DNA from: an uncultured Oribacterium sp.
GTDB taxonomy: Bacteria; Bacillota; Clostridia; Lachnospirales; Lachnospiraceae
Assembly: GCA_938030845.1 (NCBI GenBank)
Contig: CALHIC010000178.1
Span: 1 to 8,606, forward strand
Length of the DNA: 8,606 nt
Reading direction: 5' to 3'
The first letter of the stretch is position 1; each line of letters starts with the position of its first letter. Positions 1-7,465 of this stretch are shown one piece after another. The position numbers were made by a program, and so were the translations under genes. Below the pieces are notes generated by a model. That model was not told the DNA's origin and searched no databases. It saw nothing but the letters and a program-made list of their open reading frames with translations.

Positions 1-1007
1 GGTCCCTGCCTTAAAAATTCCTTTGGGACAATGTAAAAATCTTTGTTAACTACAGAAGAAAGCGGAATCTTTAATCCGCTTTCTTCCTTTTCCTGCATGG
101 AGAAGGTCACAAAGCGGGAATCCAGAAAGTAGTCCAAATAATCGTCCAGCTTAATATCCCCATAGATTTTGCCGTCTTCTCCTCGATATAGAGAAAAGCT
201 TCCCTGCAAATCCATGGAATTTACCGGAAAATGAATATTTACCGTAGTAGTATTTTCCATCTTCTTGGCATCTCCTTCCTCCAAAGGAAATAAAATTTCC
301 CATTGGGAGGAGGTAATTATTTTATATAAAGGATTGCCGGCTTCTACACGAACGCCGTTTTGGGCATAGTTTACAGAGCTTTGGGCATTTTGCAGAATCT
401 CCGCCGTAAGTTTTTCTTTTTGAAAGTCCTCATAACCGTCAATGGTATAAGAGACAATACCGGCTTCTTCCGCATCCATCACGGTATAGGAAATCCCTAA
501 CTGGGAAAGAGCCTTTTGTACCGTATTTTCTCCCTCTTCCGTATTAAATAAGAGAGTGTTTTGAAGACTGCCCTGAAGGGTATACAGCCCGGTAAACTGA
601 TTGTTTTGAAAGCTGCCTGCAAAGTCCTGAAGACGAAGGCGAATATCTTCTATCTGTTGCTGGGTAAATTCTCCTAAAAGTTCGGGGTGTTCCTGTAAAT
701 ACTTCTCCAGATTTCCGGTTTCGTCAATAAAGTACAGCTCTCCTCCCTTACTGACTCTTCTTCCGTCCGCTACGGAAAAATGCACATAACCGGACTCTTT
801 GGCGGAATAGCTTTTTTCTTCCCGAATGATCAATCCGGTATACTGTTTTTCTCTCACGAGACTACCCTCTCCCACTTCATAAAAACGAAGGCTTTGTCTT
901 CGGCTGTAGGAAAATACACTAAAAAGAATATAGAGAGCAATAATCACAAAGATTATTCCCTCTATATTCCACATGCTATTCTTTTTGCTCTTTCTTGAAC
1001 TTGGCAT
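1..1007 (-). CDS. HlyD-like membrane-anchored adaptor protein (C-terminus outside window)
   Basis: The frame is open from an ATG at 1007 to the left edge, giving 335 residues with no stop, so the gene is 3'-partial. A basic N-terminus (MPSSRKSKK) is followed by one hydrophobic segment at about residues 17-34, then an extracytoplasmic region. Residues about 56-95 (YTGLIIREE..., then SGYVHFSVADGRRVSKGGELYFID) look like one half of a biotinyl/lipoyl-type barrel-sandwich domain. A second matching half (NGVRVEAGNPLYKI) lies near residues 205-225, as in HlyD/membrane-fusion proteins. The intervening helical hairpin is short. No ABC transporter partner is visible. The start lies 2 bases after the stop of the P-loop gene and has no clear Shine-Dalgarno, so translational coupling is likely. 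In Clostridia, relatives of this protein often lie near yggS/sepF division genes, but that region is outside the window. HlyD-like architecture is fairly sure; the role is unknown. Confidence 0.8.
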   Translation of the reverse strand, partial: MPSSRKSKKNSMWNIEGIIFVIIALYILFSVFSYSRRQSLRFYEVGEGSLVREKQYTGLIIREEKSYSAKESGYVHFSVADGRRVSKGGELYFIDETGNLEKYLQEHPELLGEFTQQQIEDIRLRLQDFAGSFQNNQFTGLYTLQGSLQNTLLFNTEEGENTVQKALSQLGISYTVMDAEEAGIVSYTIDGYEDFQKEKLTAEILQNAQSSVNYAQNGVRVEAGNPLYKIITSSQWEILFPLEEGDAKKMENTTTVNIHFPVNSMDLQGSFSLYRGEDGKIYGDIKLDDYLDYFLDSRFVTFSMQEKEESGLKIPLSSVVNKDFYIVPKEFLRQG

Positions 1008-1009
1008 AG

Positions 1010-1429
1010 TTACAGTGCAATCGCAATATGGTCTCTTAATTCAAGTGGAACATCTTCTTTGTCCATGGACAAACTGCTGATGATGTTAATCTTGTATTTT
1101 TCGGACAAAGCATCCAATTTACGTACACAGTCTCCGATAGGCTTTCCTTCCAGACTGGCCAGCTTTAAAAAACTATCTAAAATCAAATATTCCAAATCAT
1201 GATCCTGAGAAATAATTCCGCTGATAAAGCCGACAAACTCATCCTCCGACTCCAACTGGAATTCATTGACATTAATCAAACGTACCTTGTTGTTAAGCTC
1301 ATACATATGCTGAGAGGAGCGATCCAAAAAATCCACCGTTCCCTTTGCTTCCGTAACGGCTTTGTTCGCCCGATCAATGAGCTGTTTTGTCTTTCCTTTT
1401 CCTCTTTGTCCTACAATAAACTGAACCAT
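1010..1429 (-). CDS. Small P-loop NTPase-like protein, function unknown
   Basis: The product is 139 residues. A Walker A motif, GQRGKGKT, lies at residues 7-14 right after the first beta strand (MVQFIV). A plausible Walker B strand, YLILD, lies at 81-85. The protein is too short for a full motor or kinase and has no membrane segment, so it is probably a cytosolic minimal P-loop domain. The open frame could start at 1456, but AAAGGAGG at 1437-1444 lies 7 bases before the ATG at 1429, which decides the start; the ATG two codons earlier is only 1 base from the Shine-Dalgarno. The gene has its own promoter-like sequence in the 3' end of the carboxypeptidase gene and is followed 2 bases later by the HlyD-like gene, suggesting a two-gene or longer unit. 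Similar short proteins in Clostridia are sometimes labelled 'PilT-like' or 'ATP-binding'; I see no support for a pilus role. ATP binding is inferred from the motif only. Confidence 0.8.
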   Translation of the reverse strand: MVQFIVGQRGKGKTKQLIDRANKAVTEAKGTVDFLDRSSQHMYELNNKVRLINVNEFQLESEDEFVGFISGIISQDHDLEYLILDSFLKLASLEGKPIGDCVRKLDALSEKYKINIISSLSMDKEDVPLELRDHIAIAL

Positions 1430-1436
1430 ATGCATT

Positions 1437-1444
1437 CCTCCTTT
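1437..1444 (-). promoter_or_regulatory. Ribosome binding site AAAGGAGG of the P-loop gene
   Basis: AAAGGAGG read on the minus strand is 7 bases upstream of the ATG at 1429. It excludes the longer reading from 1456, because the Shine-Dalgarno would then lie inside the coding region. Confidence 0.85.
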
Positions 1445-1485
1445 AATTCTGAACAAGAAACGATAGCCTATGCTACAATGCCCTG

Positions 1486-1499
1486 CTTTTTATAAAAAG
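1486..1499. repeat. Perfect 14-bp AT-rich palindrome at the predicted transcription start
   Basis: CTTTTTATAAAAAG is identical to its own reverse complement. It touches the downstream edge of the predicted -10 box (1498-1503) and would cover the likely transcription start. It could be an operator, or simply low-complexity AT sequence; there is no loop, so it is not a normal terminator. Confidence 0.4.
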
Positions 1500-1526
1500 T
1501 ATAGACTATTCATGAAATCTTATCAA
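1498..1526 (-). promoter_or_regulatory. Sigma-A type promoter for the P-loop/HlyD-like unit
   Basis: On the minus strand, TTGATA (1521-1526) and TATACT (1498-1503) each match the consensus in 5 of 6 bases and are separated by exactly 17 bases. The -35 box lies within the last codons of the carboxypeptidase gene, whose stop is at 1510-1512. Transcription would start near 1491, leaving a leader of about 60 bases before the P-loop gene ATG at 1429. This separates the P-loop/HlyD pair from the elongation cluster, although read-through from upstream remains possible because no terminator is seen in between. Confidence 0.65.
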
Positions 1527-2517
1527 GTAAGTTTGTCATATTCTCATAAAGATTCTCTTTATTTGTCCCCTTCATTACAACAGAATAATAGGGGATAGCA
1601 GTGGAAGCTTTATCCACAGTTAAGGCTAAGCAATAGCCTGCTTTTTTGGTGGTTCCTGTTTTTGCTGCCAAGATTTCCAAACCGTCGGGAAGCTCCTTCT
1701 CTCCGGTAGAATATAAATTTGTTGCCTTCCATACCTGAGACTTGGGAATACCGTTTTTATCTTTGTATTGTACCTGAATTTCTTTTGTGGCCAGAATTTC
1801 CCGTAAGCTGTCATATTTCATGCATTCTTTTAAAATGAGGTAGATATCATAGGGAGAAGTATAATGATTATCATCCGGCAAACCGTGAGGATTGGTAAAA
1901 TGGCTGGAAAGGCAACCTAGTTCCAAAGCTTTCTCATTCATCCTGTCTACAAAAGCGGAAACAAAACCTGCCGTAGCTTCTGCCACAGCGACAGCCGCAT
2001 CATTTCCGGAGGGGAGAAGCATACCGTATAAGAGATTTCTGATGCTAAGACTCTCTCCAACCTGTAAAAATGCAGTGGAAGAACCTGCTTCTTTGATTAC
2101 GGAGGAGCCGGAAACCACAAATTCCTGATCTAGATTTTCCACGGAAGATACACAAACCAGAGCAGTCATTAATTTGGTGATGCTGGCGGGATAGGTTCTG
2201 TCATAGGGATGATTAAAGGAGATAGCCCGATCTCCTTCCTTACCGTCTTCTTCCACCAAAAGAAAATATTCCACGTCCATATCCTGGATTTGTGCGCTTG
2301 TATCTGAAGGAATAGCCAAATCCTTGGCAAAGCTTTTGGTGCTGTTCTGAATATCCTCTTCCACGGTAATGGAAGATAATCTTTGTATACTTTGTTCTTC
2401 CTGAAAGGCCTTTTCCAGCTTCGGTTTACAGGAGCTAAGGCAAAGGGGAAAAATACACAGCAAAAGAAAGGCTTTTTTCCTTCTTAAAAAAGTACTCAAA
2501 GCCTTTCTTCTAGCCAA
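1510..2517 (-). CDS. D-alanyl-D-alanine carboxypeptidase (peptidase S11), lipoprotein form
   Basis: The product is 335 residues and belongs to the PBP5/DacF-type low-molecular-weight PBP family, which removes the terminal D-Ala from peptidoglycan pentapeptides outside the membrane and so limits crosslinking. All three catalytic motifs are present: SITK at 112-115 (nucleophile Ser112), SGN at 170-172 and KTG at 286-288. TNPHGL (208-213) is also typical of S11 enzymes. The N-terminus is a lipoprotein signal: basic residues, a hydrophobic stretch at about 16-28 and a lipobox LSSC with Cys30. The protein ends about 47 residues after KTG, so it lacks the PBP5 C-terminal beta domain and amphipathic anchor; the lipid anchor probably replaces them. 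The start is TTG at 2517, 4 bases after GGAGG, and overlaps the mgsA-like stop by 8 bases, implying coupling. No in-frame ATG offers a better start. The symbol (dacF or dacB) cannot be chosen from sequence alone. Confidence 0.93.
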   Translation of the reverse strand: MARRKALSTFLRRKKAFLLLCIFPLCLSSCKPKLEKAFQEEQSIQRLSSITVEEDIQNSTKSFAKDLAIPSDTSAQIQDMDVEYFLLVEEDGKEGDRAISFNHPYDRTYPASITKLMTALVCVSSVENLDQEFVVSGSSVIKEAGSSTAFLQVGESLSIRNLLYGMLLPSGNDAAVAVAEATAGFVSAFVDRMNEKALELGCLSSHFTNPHGLPDDNHYTSPYDIYLILKECMKYDSLREILATKEIQVQYKDKNGIPKSQVWKATNLYSTGEKELPDGLEILAAKTGTTKKAGYCLALTVDKASTAIPYYSVVMKGTNKENLYENMTNLLDKIS

Positions 2518-2902
2518 TATTCCTCCACTCTAACTCACCACGTTCCAGAGCGTGAATTAATAATTCTCCTGTTGCCAGATTTGTGGCAATAGGAATATTG
2601 TAAATATCGCATAATCTGACTACGGAATTTACTTCCGGTTCCGTATCCCTTACAGGAGAGGGATCTCTTAAAAAAATCACCATATCCAAATTTCCCTGTT
2701 CGATTTGAGATGCCAGCTGTCTGGCTCCTCCGGTTTCTCCCGGAAGAAACTTATGGATTTTCAGATTGGTAACTTCCTCTACCAAAGTACCTGTAGTTCC
2801 GGTTGCATATAATTCATGTCTAGTCAGGATACCTCTGTAAGCAATACAGAAATTTTGCATGAGCTTCTTCTTGGAATCATGCGCAATTAAACCCACCTTC
2901 AT
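2510..2902 (-). CDS. mgsA: Methylglyoxal synthase-like protein with altered active site
   Basis: The product is 130 residues and matches MgsA, which converts dihydroxyacetone phosphate to methylglyoxal. It shares AHD (7-9), YATGTTG (32-38), FLRDP (77-81) and IPIATNLAT (103-111) with E. coli and B. subtilis MgsA as I remember them. The alignment to E. coli is ungapped with an offset of 11. It gives His8 for His19 and Asp80 for Asp91, but Ala60 for the catalytic Asp71 (GGARQ in place of GGDQQ), Thr87 for His98 and Glu90 for Asp101. The fold is therefore clear, but synthase activity is doubtful. The start at 2902 is chosen because AGGAGG at 2909-2914 lies 6 bases upstream; the frame is open further up to 2938, but that would overlap rodA. 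It sits between rodA and the carboxypeptidase gene and is surely co-transcribed with them. The MGS fold also serves as a ligand-sensing regulatory domain in CarB, an alternative role here. Confidence 0.82.
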   Translation of the reverse strand: MKVGLIAHDSKKKLMQNFCIAYRGILTRHELYATGTTGTLVEEVTNLKIHKFLPGETGGARQLASQIEQGNLDMVIFLRDPSPVRDTEPEVNSVVRLCDIYNIPIATNLATGELLIHALERGELEWRNIG

Positions 2903-2908
2903 CTCTAC

Positions 2909-2914
2909 CCTCCT
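2909..2914 (-). promoter_or_regulatory. Ribosome binding site AGGAGG of the mgsA-like gene
   Basis: AGGAGG on the minus strand lies 6 bases before the ATG at 2902 and overlaps the rodA stop codon (TAG at 2913-2915). It fixes the mgsA-like start at 2902 rather than 2938. Confidence 0.85.
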
Positions 2915-4052
2915 ACGTCTTCCTTTGTAAAGCAACATTTAAGACAATTCCGAAACCAAAGTATACGGACAGCAGGGAACTAACGCCTCGCGAAAAAAAA
3001 GGAAGTGTAATTCCGGTATTCGGAAACAGTCCGGTTGCCACCGCGATATTTGTATAGGTCTGAAATCCGATCCAGGCCATAACGCCTACACATATTAGCC
3101 GACCACTTAAGGTTTTTGCTCTATAGGCTATTATAAGACATTCTAAGATAATCAACAAGAAGATTATAATAATTATTAAAGAACCCCGAAAGCCTAATTC
3201 TTCTCCGATTACCGCGAAAATGAAGTCATTATCCTCCTCAACCAGAAAGTTTCCGTTTTTCACGGAGAAGATGGAATTATTAAATAGTCCTTTTCCGTTA
3301 TACATTCCGGAGCCGATGGCCATAATGGACCACATTTGTTGGTAATAATCATTGCTGTTTTCTGAAGGATTTAAAAAGGTCAAAATTCTTTGTACCTGAT
3401 AGCCCTGTAAAATTGGAATCTTATCATAGAGCCCTGAGGAAAAAAGGTAGAAAAGAAGACCCAAAACTACCACGACCACTCCTAAAAAGGCAAAAATCCA
3501 TTTTAATTTCAGGGGAGAAGCAAAGGTCATGGCGGCAACGATGACCGTCATAATAATGGTTGTGGATAGATTCGGCTGAATCATGACAAGTCCTACGGGA
3601 ATGGAAAAGTAAAGTGCTTCCATTAATAAGGCGTGAGGGTGATTGATATCTTCCTTCAGCTTTTGCAGTTAATCCGCAAAGAATAGAATCAATCCCACCT
3701 TTACGAACTCCGAGGGCTGCACCTTTCCCAAAACAGGGACAGTAATCCATCTGGTAGCACCGTGTCCGGAAGCTGTACCGTAGATTTTAACACCGGCCAA
3801 AATCACTACAGAGAGTATATAAATCCATGGGGACCATTTACAAATCTTCCGGTAATCAACCAAAGAGATTCCCACACACATGGCCAATCCTACAAAGGAG
3901 CCGAGAATCTGTCGTACTACAAGGGGATCTTTAAAGCTTTCCGCCGATGTTGCGGAGCGGACGATAAAGATTCCGATGGTATTTAAGGCAATCATGTATA
4001 GGACAAGCCGAAAATCATATTGCTTAAAATCATAATCTAATTTCCACTTCAT
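2913..4052 (-). pseudogene. rodA: rodA (SEDS peptidoglycan glycosyltransferase) with in-frame TAA at codon 128
   Basis: RodA polymerises lipid II into glycan strands in the membrane, together with a class B PBP2. Read from the ATG at 4052, the frame gives 127 residues with several membrane segments and the SEDS stretch GATRWI...VQPSEFVK. It then meets TAA at 3669-3671. The same frame continues open without any shift (LQKLKEDINHPHALLMEAL...) to TAG at 2913-2915, 379 codon positions in all, the normal RodA length. The second half retains QPNLSTT, GYQVQRI, AIGSG, NDFIFAVIGEELGF (Asp276 fits the catalytic Asp of RodA) and a C-terminal SEDS-like FFSRGVSSLLSVY. TAC or TAT (Tyr) to TAA is the simplest cause. 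The downstream ATG at 3623 has no Shine-Dalgarno, so a separate C-terminal product is unlikely. The start is 14 bases after the mrdA end, with a weak Shine-Dalgarno. It could be a real nonsense mutation or a sequence error. Confidence 0.88.
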
Positions 4053-4066
4053 AAAATCTCTTTCTC

Positions 4067-6935
4067 TTAGTCGCTGACATTAACCGACAAAATGGAGCTG
4101 GCATCTCTTTGCAAAATGGTATCCATACTAAGCTTTCCGAAGCAATAGTCATAAACCATATTGGCCAGGCTGGCTGCGACAGCACGTTTCAAGAGGCGAT
4201 GGTTATTGGCCCCGTAATAGCGTGCGATCTTCATAAGGCGCGTAGGAGACGAACACCGCATGATTACCCCTATCCTCTCTTTCCTGTGCAGTTCCTGTTT
4301 TTCCGGCAACGCTAATGTTTTGTCCTAAAAATACATTCTTGGCCACACCCTCGGTAATCACCTTTCGAAGACCTTCATGTACCGCATTCCATGTGCTATC
4401 CGCATAGTCCAAATGTCTCAATAGAGAGGCACCCACTTCTTCCACCGTCTTTCCCTTAGGGTCTGCAATTTTATCCACTATAGAAAGATTATAAAGATTG
4501 CCTCCATTGGCAACAGCGGTAATGTATTTTGCCAGCTGGGCAGTATTATAGGCATGGTTTCCCTGTCCCATAGCGGAACGTTCCGGATCATAGTCGGAAA
4601 TTCTGGGTTCTGCCTCATCCAGTTCAATGCCGGATTTTTCGTTTAAGCCAAAGTCACTCGCATATTTCCGGATTCTTTCCATTCCCAGTTCCGCATTGTA
4701 ATTTCCCTCTGCATCCGTTGCCAAACGATGTCCTAAATCCGCAAAGAAATAGTTACAGGAATTTTTGATACCATCCACCAAGGTTTCATTTCCGTGGTGG
4801 GAAGGCCAAATCCAGCAACGAATATTAGGTGTAACTTCCTCATATTTACCTGTACAGTCAATGACAGTGCTTAAATCCAATACCTTTTCTTCCAAAGAAG
4901 CAATGGAGCTGATGGGCTTAAAGGAGGAACCGGGAGCCAACTGGGTTTGGGTTGCACCGTTAAGCAGCGGTAAGGATAAGTCTTCATTACATTTTTTTAA
5001 ATAAGCGGCATCATTAATCCGATTGTTGTCAAAGCCGGGATAGCTGACCAAAGCACGAACCTTTCCGGTCTTTACATCCGTCACTACCACGGAACCGTTA
5101 CAGGGATCCAGAGCGAACTGTGCGGGAGTAAGTTGCAGCTTTCTGATTTTATCAATCAGAAAGGTATAGGCAAAATGACTGTCTCCCCGGGCTAAAGCAT
5201 CATAGGAAGAGGCATCCTGGGGCAATACGTTTTGTTCAAAAAGAGCCATCAAAAGAAGATTGCCTCTGATTTTTTGATTTGCGATAGCGTACTTGTATAG
5301 CAGCTTTTCGAATCCGGAATCCTCTCGTAAAAAACTCATGATTTTATTTACAAAGAGCTGATAAATCTGCGCACTGTCCGAATATTCCTCCGATAAGTTC
5401 AGCTTGGTCGTATCAATCCACCCCTCTTCTATTCCTTTTTTAATAAAATCATGAAGGGATATACTGTCGCTTTTCCAGGAGGCAAGAGCCTGGGAGGATT
5501 TAAATCGGGAGTCCTCCGGATTTACGATTCCGCCTTCTTTTCCTAATAGGTAATCGTAGATATAAACCATATAGCCCTGCATTTCCTGGGGAAGAGCGGA
5601 TAATTCTCCGCCGCTATCCTGCATAAGGACAGCTTCCACTTGAGAAAGCACGGCTTCTTTATTTTCTTGAAAGAGAGACCCGATCTGCTTTTCTGCATCT
5701 CCGGCATCCTCTGCGGTAAAATGCTCTTTATTCAGAACATTGTTATTAATGAGCTGGTAATAAGCGTCCTTTACGGGAATCATCAGCTGGGACTGCTTTA
5801 AAGCACTTTGGTCCAGCTCATTCTGTTCCGTAATCTTGGAGGCTAAAATTCCTGCCAATTCCTGCTCTAAAAGATGATATATGGAAATCTGATCGTTAGC
5901 GGAAATGGTGGTATAAATATCATTACCTGCTCCGGGCTTTTCCTCGGAGATAACCTCCATAATACTTCCCACGTTGTTCAGATACATTTCCTTGTATCCT
6001 TTTTTCCCTTTTAAGACAAGATCCTCACTCTTTTCCAGTCCCCAAACGCCCACCACATCATTTACCGCATAGGAGCTGTCCTGCTTTTGTAAATCCGCCA
6101 GCTGACTTTCCTGTACCTGGCCGGTATATCCTACGATATGGGAAAGGTAAGGGGCATAATTGTATTTTCGAACAGAGACATTTTCAATATCCACACCGGG
6201 GAGATCATACTTGGATTCCAGAATCTCCGCCATACATTCCCGGGAAACATTGTCCACAATGGTGGTGCTCATATAACGCTGATAAGAGGTCAGTCTCAGG
6301 GTATAAATAATACCGATCATATCCAGAGCGGTTTCATCCGACAAAGTAATGGGCTTCCCGTCTTCATCCGTAAGCTTGCTAAAGTTATATAATTTTTTTG
6401 CCTGTAAGAAGCATTGCTCAGCGGTACAGTTGGCTTCCTTCTCGCTTAACTTCTCCGGCGTTTTCCGGAAAACATTGGCAATGAGGCGAAGCCGGTCCTG
6501 ATCGCTTGTGGTGGTATAGACAAAGCTTCCGTCTTCCTGCTTTTGTACTTTAAACTGGCTCTTAACGGGATATTGATATTTTTCAATAATTTCCGCCAGT
6601 TTTTTCAACATTAAATTTCGCTTATTGATTCCGGCACTGGTTCCGGAAAAGCTTCCGGTTTCCGCAATCGTTATGTTGTATTGTAATTCATTGTAAGCCA
6701 AAAGCTTACCGTCTTTATCGTAAATATTTCCCCTGGTTCCTGGAATCACCAAATCCTGTCTGGTATTTTTTTGGTATTCCTGCAAATAATCATTTCCATG
6801 CAATATCTGCAGACGAAAAAGATGCAGTGTTAAAACGGAAAATAAAAGAAAAAAAACAATGGATAATGCAAAGAGTCTGGAGGAAAACAGGCGGTTTAGC
6901 ATTTCTTTGAGAAAACCAAATAACTCTTTCATCAT
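4067..6935 (-). pseudogene. mrdA: mrdA (PBP2, class B transpeptidase) frameshifted near its C-terminus
   Basis: PBP2 crosslinks the glycan made by RodA during cell elongation. The ATG at 6935 overlaps the mreD stop (ATGA) and has GGAGG 10 bases upstream. The first frame gives 910 residues: a membrane anchor at about 21-43, the PBP dimerisation region (PGTRGNIYDKDG at 66-76, YLSHIVGYTG at 263-272), a long helical insert at about 345-605, and the transpeptidase domain. SSFK (Ser670, Lys673), SCN (726-728) and KTG (879-881) are all intact. After SYAPYED (897-903) the frame is lost and a stop follows at codon 911. The true C-terminus (KRAVAASLANMVYDYCFGKL...) continues in another frame to TAA at 4067-4069. 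The total length of 2869 bases is one more than a multiple of three. A short third-frame stretch in between (AITGPITIAS) resembles the last beta strand, suggesting two single-base losses, near 4220-4226 and 4187-4194. The shift removes the end of the transpeptidase fold and probably inactivates the enzyme, unless it is a sequencing error. Confidence 0.88.
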
Positions 6936-7465
6936 AAAACTTTTTCCTCCAATTTCTTGCTGGCACTAAAGAAAAAACGATATAAAACTACGGTAAGTAA
7001 AAAGGAAAATACAATAGAGGGAAGAACAATATGCAGGGCATAATAAGGAATGTTCCCCTTTCCCCGAACGGCAAAACGGAAAATATAAATATACAGATGA
7101 TAAATAAGACCGCTGACTACACAAAGAAACAGTGGCAGGGTAATGTACTCTTCGTAATAATAATGATGAAAATATCCATTACCATAGCCGATTAAAACAA
7201 AAATCAGGGAATAGAAGCCGAAGGGACCGGAATAAAACAAATCCATTAAAAGTCCGGCACAAAGTCCATAAAACATTCCCGGTAAAGAGCCATAATAAAA
7301 GCCGAAGGAAAAGCAAAGAATCAAAAGCAGATTAGGACTTGCGGACAAAAAGGGAAGCAGGGGAAATACACTGGTTTGCAATAAAAATGCCAGAATCAAA
7401 AGGGCAAAGTAAAACATTGCCATGATTCTTTTTGCGCTTGCCTTTCCTACTTTCTTATTCTGCAA
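6932..7465 (-). CDS. mreD: Rod-shape-determining membrane protein MreD
   Basis: The product is 177 residues and strongly hydrophobic, with about five membrane segments near residues 16-38, 44-60, 64-98, 109-130 and 143-166, the normal size and layout of MreD. The stretch LLMDLFYSGPFGFYSLIF (72-89) is the most typical part of the family. MreD is a membrane partner of MreC and helps hold the elongation complex together. The start is a TTG at 7465, with GGAG 10 bases upstream, and overlaps the mreC stop by 11 bases. The first ATG (codon 15) has no ribosome site and would fall at the edge of the first helix. Its TGA stop overlaps the mrdA ATG. The gene is intact, unlike the two genes that follow it. 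Confidence 0.9.
   Translation of the reverse strand: MQNKKVGKASAKRIMAMFYFALLILAFLLQTSVFPLLPFLSASPNLLLILCFSFGFYYGSLPGMFYGLCAGLLMDLFYSGPFGFYSLIFVLIGYGNGYFHHYYYEEYITLPLFLCVVSGLIYHLYIYIFRFAVRGKGNIPYYALHIVLPSIVFSFLLTVVLYRFFFSASKKLEEKVL

Noticed and set aside
780..998. Plus-strand open frames such as this one, 1199-1495, 1892-2128, 4765-5004 and 6138-6392
   Set aside because: Each lies opposite a conserved minus-strand gene, lacks a ribosome site and encodes nothing recognisable.
2913..3623. The second half of rodA as an independent 236-residue membrane protein
   Set aside because: It is in the same frame as the first half, continues RodA motifs, and its ATG has no Shine-Dalgarno.
3669..3671. Stop-codon reassignment or programmed read-through at the rodA TAA
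   Set aside because: Other genes in the window end normally at TAA (P-loop gene, mreC, tsaD), TAG and TGA, and no recoding signal is apparent.
3424..3750. A minus-strand open frame of 108 codons spanning the rodA stop, taken as evidence of a frameshift
   Set aside because: Its protein does not resemble RodA, whereas the original frame is RodA on both sides of the stop.
4067..4309. An 80-residue minus-strand open frame starting inside mrdA, read as a separate small gene
   Set aside because: Its last half matches the missing PBP2 C-terminus and it has no ribosome site, so it is the frameshifted end of mrdA.
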